From Bacteroidota bacterium (GTDB taxonomy: Bacteria > Bacteroidota > Bacteroidia > CAIKAF01): a stretch of DNA of 41,088 nucleotides. The notes under the pieces were generated by a model, which saw only the letters and a program-made list of their open reading frames with translations, did not search any database and was not told where the DNA came from. A program made the translations under genes and the position numbers. The stretch spans positions 1 through 41,088 of the forward strand of contig VGMT01000018.1 of NCBI GenBank assembly GCA_016866335.1. Direction: 5' to 3'. Positions 9,543-17,505 of this stretch are shown here, in pieces (positions within the stretch are counted from its first letter, which is position 1; the number at the start of each line of letters is the position of its first letter).

Positions 9543-10976
9543 TTACTTTACTTTTTTAACCATTATTTTCCATTCCAACATATCGTTCATGGCATAGCGA
9601 ACACCTTCCCTTCCTTGTCCAGAATCTTTAACACCCCCGTAAGGCATGTGATCAAAACGTAAGGTGGGCGGTGCGTTTACAATCAATCCTCCCACATCAA
9701 GGTTTTGGTATGCCAAATCCATTTCCTGGTGGTTTTCGGTATATATAGCGGCTTGCAACCCAAACCGGCTTTGATTGATTCGGTGCAAAGCCTCTTGAAA
9801 ATTGGAATAGGGTTCTAGTATAATTACCGGACCAAAAACCTCTTCATCCATAACTTTAGCGCCCATCGGCACTTGGGTTAAAATGCAGGGGGGCAGTAAT
9901 GTTCCTTGACGTTGGCCACGTAGAAGCACCTGAGCACCGGCCGCCAGGGCCTGATCGATCCAAGCATCGACGCGTTCGGCGTTTGCGGCATCAATCATAG
10001 AAGACACTTGGGTTTGCAGAGAATCCGGTGGCCCTAGATGCAAGCCTTTTGCCCCGTTAACCATGGCCTGAGCAAAGGCATTAAAATGTCCTTCCCAAAC
10101 AAAAAACCGTTGGGGGTGAATGCAAATCTGCCCGCTGTAAGCAAAAGAAGCGGCAAGCAGGGCATCGATGTGCTCCGTCCAAATTGAAGATTCAGCGATC
10201 AAAACTGCCGCATTTCCACCCAATTCCAACACAACCTTTTTCTTACCTGCTCTATTTTTCATTGCCCAGCCCACGGAATCGCTTCCGGTAAAGCTAAGCA
10301 GATGAATGCGTTCGTCGCGGAGCAACAATTCTCCCCTTTCTCTGGTGCAGGGCAGCACAGAAACTGCACCTATGGGAAGGCCTCCAATTTCATCAAAAAT
10401 TTGGGCCAACAGAAGAGTAGAAAGTGGGGTTGCGCTGGCAGGTTTTAAAATAATGGGGCATCCGGAAGCGAGAGCGGGGGCCAATTTATGAACGGCCAGA
10501 TTCAAGGGGAAATTAAAAGGAGCAATGCCAAGCACCGGGCCGATGGGAAAAGGTTGAACATAGCCTTGGAATCCACGGCCACGTTCGGTTCGGTCTAGGG
10601 GCAATATTTCGCCAGTGAGCCGAAGGGCTTCCTCGGAGGCGATAAGGAAGGTCTCGGCGGCGCGTTCAATTTCATGAATGGCCTCGCGTAGCGGTTTTGC
10701 CGCTTCTAGGCTAAGAATACGGGCATGTGTTGCCTTGTTTTGGATCAACTTCTGGGCCACCCTTCTTAAAAATTCAGAACGTTGGTAGGCAGGCCAATCG
10801 GCCATTTCCTTTTTGGCTAACACAGCTCCTTGAATGGCCGCTTCAATTTCCGCAGGGCCAGCCAAAGAAACTTGGGCCAAAAGGCTAGCATCAAAGGGGG
10901 CAAAAACATCCAGTTTGGTTTGCGAAGTAAACCAGGAGGAATTCAAAAAAAGAGGATAAAATGGGGCTGATTCCAT
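9543..10976 (-). CDS. NAD(P)-dependent aldehyde dehydrogenase
   Basis: Aldehyde dehydrogenase superfamily, 477 aa. Active-site parts are complete: PFNFPLN (Asn155), ILKPA (Lys178), the FTGS cofactor loop, ELGGNA (Glu251) and SGQICIHPQR (catalytic Cys285); EEVFGPV and DSGQGREGVRYAM close the fold. The SGQICI and GREGVRYAM signatures resemble the lactaldehyde / non-phosphorylating glyceraldehyde-3-phosphate dehydrogenase branch. The true substrate is not deducible from the sequence. It abuts ctaA with no gap, although a metabolic link is not obvious. A perfect -7 box lies 7 bases before its ATG. Confidence 0.93.
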   Translation of the reverse strand: MESAPFYPLFLNSSWFTSQTKLDVFAPFDASLLAQVSLAGPAEIEAAIQGAVLAKKEMADWPAYQRSEFLRRVAQKLIQNKATHARILSLEAAKPLREAIHEIERAAETFLIASEEALRLTGEILPLDRTERGRGFQGYVQPFPIGPVLGIAPFNFPLNLAVHKLAPALASGCPIILKPASATPLSTLLLAQIFDEIGGLPIGAVSVLPCTRERGELLLRDERIHLLSFTGSDSVGWAMKNRAGKKKVVLELGGNAAVLIAESSIWTEHIDALLAASFAYSGQICIHPQRFFVWEGHFNAFAQAMVNGAKGLHLGPPDSLQTQVSSMIDAANAERVDAWIDQALAAGAQVLLRGQRQGTLLPPCILTQVPMGAKVMDEEVFGPVIILEPYSNFQEALHRINQSRFGLQAAIYTENHQEMDLAYQNLDVGGLIVNAPPTLRFDHMPYGGVKDSGQGREGVRYAMNDMLEWKIMVKKVK

Positions 10977-10983
10977 CGATGTT

Positions 10984-10991
10984 CAAAGGTA
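10984..10991 (-). promoter_or_regulatory. Bacteroidota -7 box before the aldehyde dehydrogenase
   Basis: Minus strand TACCTTTG, a perfect TAnnTTTG, 7 bases before the ATG at 10976. A -33 TTG at normal spacing is not evident. Confidence 0.5.
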
Positions 10992-11096
10992 GAAAAAGGA
11001 AGGGTTTTTATAAAAGAACAATGGGTGATTGAAATGGTTTGGCTCAAGAATGGGCGAAAAGAAAGATGGGTTTGCACTAAAAAAGCGGGATTATTG

Positions 11097-11252
11097 GGTG
11101 TGAGCGGCCCGCGGCAGGGATTGAACCAGGTAGCCCGCCAGGGTGGCGGGCACTGGCCCGCGCGGCGCGGAGGCGACTTCAGGAGCCACCGCAAGCCCGC
11201 TGGGGCAGCGCCCGGCAACGGCGGCCTACCGGTGAAAGCCCGGCTGCCGCCC
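11097..11252 (+). repeat. Structured intergenic element, copy B
   Basis: Very GC-rich. It starts GAGCGGCCCGCGGCAGGGA, has the apical motif GCGGAGGCGACTTCAGG-AGCCACCGC (11167-11192) and ends GTGAAAGCCCGGCTGCCGCC. The outer stem GGTAGCCCGCC / GGCGGCCTACC pairs with one mismatch. It lies about 20 bases 3' of the HAD gene (which ends at 11273 on the minus strand), in the same orientation relative to that gene as copies A and D have to theirs. No gene lies in the 10977-11272 interval. Confidence 0.75.
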
Positions 11253-11272
11253 AAAAAATACAGCTTAAAAAA

Positions 11273-11737
11273 TCAAAACAACGAACCCAAGGCCCAATGC
11301 AATGCATCGGCCACAGCTCCTTGCCCGCCCTTGCGCTTGCTCATGAACTTTGCCGCCTGCGAAACGGGAAAATCGGCATCTGCGGGACAGGCGGGAAAAC
11401 CCACATTTTGCAAGCATTCCAAATCGTTGTGGCTGTCGCCGACGTAAAGCACATCGGCTAAGGTCAAATCAGGAAAGCCCAACAATTCATCTTCCAAGGC
11501 CTGAAACTTGCTGTAGCACAACAGGCTAATACTCTGAATACCTATTTCTTGCAAAAAAAATCGAGCGGCCTGGGAATTTCCGCCCGACAAAATTAGAATG
11601 GGAAATTGATGCTGAACAGCCAAATTCAAAGCGTTCAAATCGAGCGGATGAAAGGGACTCAACCTGGGATTTTGGGATAGAAAAACGGTGTTGCGGGGCA
11701 GCAAAACACCGTCAATATCGAGGCAAATGAACTTCAT
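11273..11737 (-). CDS. HAD-family phosphatase, KdsC-like
   Basis: Small cap-less HAD hydrolase, 154 aa, with motif I DIDGVL (Asp7, Asp9), motif II ILSGG (about 50-53) and motif IV GDSHND (100-105). Size and layout match KdsC/YrbI, which removes phosphate from KDO-8-phosphate, or the related phosphatases for acidic C9 sugars. It is divergent: DIDGVLLPR replaces the usual DVDGVLTDG, so KDO phosphatase activity is only likely. No KDO or LPS gene is adjacent. The terminator of the next gene's transcript lies immediately upstream. Confidence 0.8.
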   Translation of the reverse strand: MKFICLDIDGVLLPRNTVFLSQNPRLSPFHPLDLNALNLAVQHQFPILILSGGNSQAARFFLQEIGIQSISLLCYSKFQALEDELLGFPDLTLADVLYVGDSHNDLECLQNVGFPACPADADFPVSQAAKFMSKRKGGQGAVADALHWALGSLF

Positions 11738-11742
11738 GGGGC

Positions 11743-11769
11743 AAAAAAAAACCCCGACGAATCGGGGTT
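11743..11769 (-). terminator. Intrinsic terminator of the PKD-protein transcript
   Basis: Stem AACCCCGA / TCGGGGTT with a four-base loop, followed on the minus strand by a run of eight T. It lies 18 bases after the stop of the PKD-protein gene and only a few bases before the start of the HAD gene. Confidence 0.88.
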
Positions 11770-11787
11770 AATAGAGATTAAAATTAC

Positions 11788-14007
11788 TTAGTTTTTAAAG
11801 ACATTGATTTTGCCGTTCATTTCCAAATCTCGGTTGCCTTTAAGAGTCCAGAAGTAGGTTCCGTTTGAAAGTTCGGCTCCTGTAGGGGTTAGGCCTTCAA
11901 AGCAAGCAGTACAACCGATATCGGGGCTGCTTGTTTTGTTTTCGGTGGTGTAAACAGCCACACCCCAACGGTTGTAAACGGTGAGCACGTAATCGTAGCA
12001 CAAATTAAACCCTTGTTTAAGTTCTTCAAAATCCAGTTTATCGTTGTCGGCAACGGTTGGATTCAAAATAAGCACATTGGGCAATTCGTTCAAAACGATG
12101 GGACCAACAACATCGATGTTCATGGTCGTATCAATTCTGCATCCGTTCGTATCGGTAACTTCGAGGGTGGCCTGTTGGGTTCCGGACGCTGGATAGACAA
12201 AAAAGAGGGTATCGGGCCCAACAATTACGGTATCGGCAGAGGCTCCTGGCAAGGTCCATTTGGCCATAAGGTCTCCTGAACCTCCGGTGGAGGCATTGTA
12301 TAAAAGAACCTCATTAAAGCAAATGGGTAAATAATCGATAAGGGGTTGGATTCCGGGGAAAACATCAAACTGAAGTTGGAGTGAATCGCGGCAACCGCTT
12401 GATGATTCTAATGCCAACGAGAGGGTGTGAGAACCTGAGGTGGAGAAAACAAAATTGGGGGTAAAGGCAGAAGAGGTTTGGTTTCCGCTGGGTCCATTTG
12501 CCATCCAATCGATGATGCTAAAAACATCTGGGGCATCGACGGTAGAGTTATTTACCAAAACAATAGGTTGACCAATGCAGACATCTTCGACCAAAACATC
12601 AGCGACAGGTGCTGGAAGAACCGTAATGTTTCTGGTAGCACTGCGCACGCATCCTTCGTCAGAAACGGCGGTAACTTTAACAGTAATGGTACCCGATTTT
12701 GTAAAAAGGTGGCTTAGGTTTTGGATTCCGGTAGTAGTATCGGTTTGGCCCGCATTGTAGAAATCCCAACGCAAGGAATCGACCGTAGAATTAAATCCGG
12801 GAGGATTGTTCATGGAAGCATTCACGTTGATGTTGGCCTGTTCAAACTGACAAATTTGAGTCGGAGAGAGATTAACGGATAGGGATGGATTGGGGTTTAA
12901 CCTCAAAACCAAATTGGTATCGTGTTCGCATCCTCCAGCACTTATAACCTTGAACGGTACGATGTATTCACCGGCAATGGGGTTCGGGAAAACAACATTG
13001 CCGTTGGTACTGGTGGTTTCAAAAACCCCGTTGTTGTCAAAATCGAATTGGAAAGAAGAGATACCGCCAATGGGGGTAGAAATGGAGCCATTGATTGGAA
13101 TTTGGGTACCTGCGCAAACCGGTGAAGTAAATGAAGCCAAGGCTGTGGGCAAATCAACAACTTGAATACAAACGGTATCTGTACAAGAAAGACCGGAGGT
13201 GTCGGTGAGGGTAACAATGACACAGGTATCGTTCATCAGGGCTTGAATGGTGTCAGTACCTACTTGACCTGGAGGACCAGAAAGACCTGTTGACCAATTC
13301 ATTACAGAAAGAGAACCGGCATTGATGACAATGTTGTCCATTCCCCAGTTATCGCAGCAAGTTCCTGAGGAAAATTGTTGAATCCAGCGAAAACGGGTTG
13401 AAGTGGTTTGAGCGGCAGGGGGTATAGGAATAGCCACGGTATTCCAAACGGTGTAGGGAGTTTGGCCATTGGCGACACCGTTTGTGGTGTTTGGATTTTG
13501 GGGCAATTGGTAACCACCGGGCGAGAAATAGGTAATGGGCACCCAGGTTCCGCCGCTGTTAATGGAGTACTGGAGTTCAAAACCTTCATTGGCTAGATCG
13601 GGTCCTTCGCAAGGGGAGGGCCCACCTTGGGCAGACATCACGAATTCAAAATCGATGGTTCCCCCACCGGAAACGTCCAAATCGACCGTTTCAATCATGG
13701 GCGTTCCTGTAGAGGTTGCGGCCCAATAGTAAGAGGTGTTGTCGGGAGATGGGCCGCAAGGGGCTGTAAATTGAGCTTGTCCTGTATAAGACCAGCCGGG
13801 GGGCATGGTACCGGTATTGAAGTCAAAACTGTAGGACCCAACATTTTGAATGGCTCCGGTAGCAAGAAAGATAGCATCTTCGCCTTTGCAGAGTGGGTTT
13901 TGGACCGCAGTAACACTAACATTGCACACTTGAGCATAAATGGCTCCGGTGTGCAATCCTAGGATTAAAGCTACAGCCCAAATGAGATGACGGTGTAGTC
14001 TCTTCAT
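11788..14007 (-). CDS. Secreted PKD/reelin-like adhesin with T9SS type B C-terminal domain
   Basis: A 739-aa exported protein. The signal peptide (about 1-25) runs from MKRLHRHLIWAV to HTGAIYAQ; I prefer the ATG at 14007 to a TTG at 14025. A reelin-like module follows at about 80-235 (EGFELQYSINSGGTWVPI, TRFRWIQ, CCDNWGMDNIVI). Several PKD or Ig-like segments then recur with C-x-G, FDFDNNG and S..GC patterns. The C-terminus has the gliding-motility-associated / type B sorting layout: LPNVLILNP at its start, DYVLTVYNRWGVAVY, then GTYFWTLKG and GKINVFKN. Secretion through T9SS and surface attachment are inferred. The typical TPNGDGxND is altered to NPTVADNDK. It probably forms an operon with the small secreted protein upstream. 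Confidence 0.85.
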   Translation of the reverse strand: MKRLHRHLIWAVALILGLHTGAIYAQVCNVSVTAVQNPLCKGEDAIFLATGAIQNVGSYSFDFNTGTMPPGWSYTGQAQFTAPCGPSPDNTSYYWAATSTGTPMIETVDLDVSGGGTIDFEFVMSAQGGPSPCEGPDLANEGFELQYSINSGGTWVPITYFSPGGYQLPQNPNTTNGVANGQTPYTVWNTVAIPIPPAAQTTSTRFRWIQQFSSGTCCDNWGMDNIVINAGSLSVMNWSTGLSGPPGQVGTDTIQALMNDTCVIVTLTDTSGLSCTDTVCIQVVDLPTALASFTSPVCAGTQIPINGSISTPIGGISSFQFDFDNNGVFETTSTNGNVVFPNPIAGEYIVPFKVISAGGCEHDTNLVLRLNPNPSLSVNLSPTQICQFEQANINVNASMNNPPGFNSTVDSLRWDFYNAGQTDTTTGIQNLSHLFTKSGTITVKVTAVSDEGCVRSATRNITVLPAPVADVLVEDVCIGQPIVLVNNSTVDAPDVFSIIDWMANGPSGNQTSSAFTPNFVFSTSGSHTLSLALESSSGCRDSLQLQFDVFPGIQPLIDYLPICFNEVLLYNASTGGSGDLMAKWTLPGASADTVIVGPDTLFFVYPASGTQQATLEVTDTNGCRIDTTMNIDVVGPIVLNELPNVLILNPTVADNDKLDFEELKQGFNLCYDYVLTVYNRWGVAVYTTENKTSSPDIGCTACFEGLTPTGAELSNGTYFWTLKGNRDLEMNGKINVFKN

Positions 14008-14025
14008 TTGGAATTGATTTGGCAA

Positions 14026-14469
14026 TTACTGAATAACCAGGTTTTGCAATTCGTAGCGGGTGTAATCGGAGTAATTCACCTGATTGGTGTTTTTTTGAAA
14101 AACGGACATTTTGCCGTCTTCGGGGCGTTGGAAGTTGCAATTTGCCTCGATGGTTTGCCCTGCTGGAATGGTAACCGAGTAATCGTATTCTAAGTTTGAG
14201 CAGGTACGGCATTGATTGTCGTAATAGCAGGCCAAGCGGTAAGAAACGGTAACCGGCTGAGCTGTTTTATTGACAATTTTCAAGAGGGTATATTGCATAT
14301 CTACACCGGCTGCAGTGTTTGGACAAACGACGTTTGTTTTTTCATAAATATCGGCTTTAGCATGGCCATGAACTAAATTCCAGGATCCTTGAGCCGAAAG
14401 ATTAAATGAAAGGGCCATAAATAAGGCTAGGCCTGCAACCATTGAAAGGGATTTGAAAAAATTGTTCAT
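14026..14469 (-). CDS. Small secreted cysteine-containing protein, unknown function
   Basis: 147 aa from the ATG at 14469, with a signal peptide (MNNFFKSLSMVAG to FNLSAQ) and a mature part of about 123 residues with five cysteines (VVCP, RLACYY, QCRTCS, EANCNF). The alternating pattern and the YSVTIPAGQTIEANC segment suggest a beta-sandwich. I recognise no family. It ends 18 bp before the ATG of the large PKD protein, and no terminator separates them, so the two exported proteins are probably made together and may interact. Confidence 0.75.
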   Translation of the reverse strand: MNNFFKSLSMVAGLALFMALSFNLSAQGSWNLVHGHAKADIYEKTNVVCPNTAAGVDMQYTLLKIVNKTAQPVTVSYRLACYYDNQCRTCSNLEYDYSVTIPAGQTIEANCNFQRPEDGKMSVFQKNTNQVNYSDYTRYELQNLVIQ

Positions 14470-14488
14470 GTTTTTTTTCTTTAGGGTA

Positions 14489-14520
14489 CTAAAGTAATGA
14501 ATGAAGTTTGAAAAATCAAA
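14489..14520 (-). promoter_or_regulatory. Probable promoter of the secreted-protein operon
   Basis: On the minus strand TTTG (14517-14520), 20 bases, then TACTTTAG (14489-14496), one mismatch from TAnnTTTG. It lies about 20 bases before the ATG at 14469. Confidence 0.4.
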
Positions 14521-14579
14521 CCAATACATTTAATTGTTGTAAATAAGACCAAAGAACAATTATTTTGCTGCATAGAACT

Positions 14580-17372
14580 TCAAATAAATTTGGCAGTATT
14601 CGAATTGGGGCAGTTTTTAAGGTCTGCAGGAGTGCCTTGGAATAAAACCTGACCACCTTGGGGCCCGCCACCTGGACCAAGGTCAATAATCCAGTCGGCC
14701 ATTTTCATAACCTCGGTATGGTGTTCGATCACCAGAATGCTGTGTCCAATTTCAATGAGAGCCTGAAGAGAGTCGATTAATTTTTTTACATCGTGAAAAT
14801 GCAAACCCGTGGTAGGTTCATCAAAAATAAACAGGGTTTTTCCGGTATTGCTGCCTTTGGCAAGAAAGCTAGCAAGTTTAACGCGCTGAGCTTCTCCGCC
14901 GCTAAGGGTTGAGCTAGCTTGTCCTAATTTAACATATCCCAGACCAACGCGTTGCAGGGGTGTCAGTTTTTTAACAATTCGATCGCCTTGGGGGCTTCCC
15001 ACAAAAAACTGCATGGCTTCATCAATAGTCATTTCAAGGACATCGTAGATGTTTTTGTCTTTGAATTTGGCTTGAAGCAGGTCATCCTTAAACCGTTGGC
15101 CTTTGCAATCTTCACAGCGCAAAGAAATATCGGCCATAAATTGCATTTCGACAGCGACCATCCCTTCGCCTTCGCAGGTTTCACAGCGACCACCGGGCAC
15201 ATTAAAGCTGAATGAAGCGGATTTAAACCCCATGGTTTTAGAAAAAGGCAAATCGGAGAACAACGAGCGAATGTCGTCGTAGGCTTTCAGATAGGTAACG
15301 GGGTTTGACCGACTTGATTTACCTATGGGATTTTGGTCAATTAGTTCAACGGATTGAAGGGAAGAAATGTCTCCAAAAAGGGAATCGTGGGTTCCGGGTT
15401 TTTCTGTTGATTGCCCCAATTGTCGAGCCAAAGCGGGGTACAAAATTTTCTTTATAAGGGTGGTTTTCCCGCTTCCGCTAACGCCTGAGACCACGGTTAA
15501 AACCTCAAGGGGAATGCGAACCTCAACCTCCTTCAAATTATTGGCAGTGCAGCCTGACAATCCGATCCATTTTTTCCAGGGCCTGGATTGAAAAAACTGC
15601 CCTACTTTTTTTTCGTTCCGAAGGTATTTGGCGGTCAGGCTTTGGGAATCTTTTTTCAGTTGATCAAGGGTTCCAGCAAAAACGACCTCGCCCCCAAGGT
15701 ATCCAGCTTCGGGCCCCATATCGATTAAATGGTCGGCGGCCTGCATAAAATCGGCATCGTGTTCAACCACCACGCAGGTATTGCCTTCGTTTTTCAATTG
15801 TTGAATAACTGAAATAAGGCGCTGGGTATCTTGGGGGTGCAAACCGATGCTGGGCTCATCTAAAATATACATTGAACCTACCAGACTGCTTCCTAAAGAG
15901 GTGGCTAGGTTTATTCTCTGGGACTCGCCACCGGACAAGGTATTCGAAATGCGATTTAGGGTCAGGTATCCTAGCCCTACCTCTTCCAGGTATCCGATGC
16001 GCCGTTTCAGTTCCATTAAAATTCGACCGGCCACCTTGGTTTGGTACTCGCTTAAAACCAACTGTTCAAAAAACAGCTTTAGTTCCGAAACGGTGAATAA
16101 AACCAAATCCATGATGTTCTTTCCTGCTACCTGAACATAGCCGGCATCTTTTCTAAGGCGGGTACCGCGGCAATCTTGGCACTCGGTGTACCCTCGATAC
16201 CTTGAAAGCAAAACCCTGTATTGAATTTTATACAGGTTTTCTTGTACCATTTTGAAAAAATCGTCGATTCCAGAAACCAAATTAGACCCATTCCAGAGCA
16301 GTTTTTTTTGTTCGGCCGTCAGATTTTTATAAGGAGTGTGTACGGGGAACCCTTCGGCCAATGCTGCCTTCATAAAATAGGTATTCCATTCCGACAGTTT
16401 TTCACCTCTCCAACAGGCCACGGCCCCTTCGTAAACCGACAACGAAGGATTTGGAACAACCAAATCTTGGTCTATTCCCAAAACCCGACCAAAGCCTTCG
16501 CAGCATTTACAGGCCCCAAAGGGATTATTAAAACTGAATAAATTTAAGCTAGGCGATTCAAATTGAAGACCGTCCAATTCCAGTTTGTCGTTCCATTCGT
16601 TTTTTGACCCTGGATGCCCGTCTTTAACCACATAGGTAAGCGCCGTTCCGTCCCCTTCTTCAAGGGCATTTTGAGCATATTCTGCAACTTGTTGCAGAGC
16701 ATCTTCGCCTTCGGCAACAACCCTTCCGATGAACAATTCGGGCAATGACGTTGCCGGCAACCCTTTGTCGAGATCATTTAGTTTAACGAGTTTACCCTGA
16801 AACAGGGCTCTAGAAAATCCTTGTTGCATTTTGAGGGACAGAACCTCTGTCCACTCTCTGTTCTCTTTGTTCAAGGCAGGAGAGGTAACCCAGATTTCTT
16901 CGCCGGGTTTCCGTTCTTTAAAGTGAGAAACGATGTCGGCCACGGTATGCCGCTTTACCAAATTACCCGAAATGGGCGAGTAGGTTTGACCAATACGGGC
17001 AAAAAGCAATTTAAGGTAGTCGTATATTTCGGTTGAGGTCCCGACGGTGGACCTAGGATTTCTTGAGATTACCTTTTGCTGAATGGCAATGGCGGGTGAA
17101 ATTCCTTGAATCCAATCTACATCAGGCTTGTCAAACCGGCCTAGAAATTGTCGAGCGTAGGAAGACAGGCTTTCGACATACCTGCGCTGCCCTTCGGCAA
17201 AAAGGGTTTCAAAGGCTAAGCTGGTTTTCCCGGAACCAGAAACCCCTGTAATGACAATGAGTTTGTCTCGAGGGATAGCTACATCAACGTTTTTTAGATT
17301 GTGAACTCTAGCCCCTTTAATGAGAATAAATTCCTGGGGGTTCAAGGATTCTACATCAACATTCACAGGCAT
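14580..17372 (-). CDS. uvrA: UvrABC excinuclease subunit A
   Basis: DNA damage recognition ATPase of nucleotide excision repair, 930 aa, close to the usual 940. It has two ABC ATPase halves. The first Walker A is GVSGSGKTS (43-51) with signature LSGGESQRI and Walker [13 protein letters not shown]. The second is GVSGSGKTT with LSGGEAQRV and [12 protein letters not shown]. Zinc-binding cysteines are in place: C-K-C-C in the [15 protein letters not shown] region, CQDCRGTRL, and CETCEGEG...CEDCKGQRF. Conserved QQK, RSNPVTY and YARQFLGR segments also fit. A TAATTTCG near-consensus box lies 5 bases before its ATG. No SOS box is recognised. Confidence 0.97.
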   Translation of the reverse strand: MPVNVDVESLNPQEFILIKGARVHNLKNVDVAIPRDKLIVITGVSGSGKTSLAFETLFAEGQRRYVESLSSYARQFLGRFDKPDVDWIQGISPAIAIQQKVISRNPRSTVGTSTEIYDYLKLLFARIGQTYSPISGNLVKRHTVADIVSHFKERKPGEEIWVTSPALNKENREWTEVLSLKMQQGFSRALFQGKLVKLNDLDKGLPATSLPELFIGRVVAEGEDALQQVAEYAQNALEEGDGTALTYVVKDGHPGSKNEWNDKLELDGLQFESPSLNLFSFNNPFGACKCCEGFGRVLGIDQDLVVPNPSLSVYEGAVACWRGEKLSEWNTYFMKAALAEGFPVHTPYKNLTAEQKKLLWNGSNLVSGIDDFFKMVQENLYKIQYRVLLSRYRGYTECQDCRGTRLRKDAGYVQVAGKNIMDLVLFTVSELKLFFEQLVLSEYQTKVAGRILMELKRRIGYLEEVGLGYLTLNRISNTLSGGESQRINLATSLGSSLVGSMYILDEPSIGLHPQDTQRLISVIQQLKNEGNTCVVVEHDADFMQAADHLIDMGPEAGYLGGEVVFAGTLDQLKKDSQSLTAKYLRNEKKVGQFFQSRPWKKWIGLSGCTANNLKEVEVRIPLEVLTVVSGVSGSGKTTLIKKILYPALARQLGQSTEKPGTHDSLFGDISSLQSVELIDQNPIGKSSRSNPVTYLKAYDDIRSLFSDLPFSKTMGFKSASFSFNVPGGRCETCEGEGMVAVEMQFMADISLRCEDCKGQRFKDDLLQAKFKDKNIYDVLEMTIDEAMQFFVGSPQGDRIVKKLTPLQRVGLGYVKLGQASSTLSGGEAQRVKLASFLAKGSNTGKTLFIFDEPTTGLHFHDVKKLIDSLQALIEIGHSILVIEHHTEVMKMADWIIDLGPGGGPQGGQVLFQGTPADLKNCPNSNTAKFI

Positions 17373-17505
17373 TCCATCGAAATTAGGGGGCGATTCAAGA
17401 TAATAACCAACGACCTTAGATTTGGTTTAGACCGATCCCCCAATTGGGATTGGATGCTGCAGTGAACCTAAAGCCGGCACAAAGATAGGGGATTCCCGTT
17501 GAGTT

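Noticed and set aside
11101-11252. tRNA or tRNA-like gene in element B (GGGATTGAACC resembles an antisense T-loop)
   Set aside because: No acceptor stem, anticodon arm or CCA-compatible layout; the similarity is limited to one short string.
11025-11447. Open frames on both strands across 10943-11447
   Set aside because: They run through structured element B and antisense to the HAD gene; no family-like sequence, and similar artefacts occur at the other element copies.
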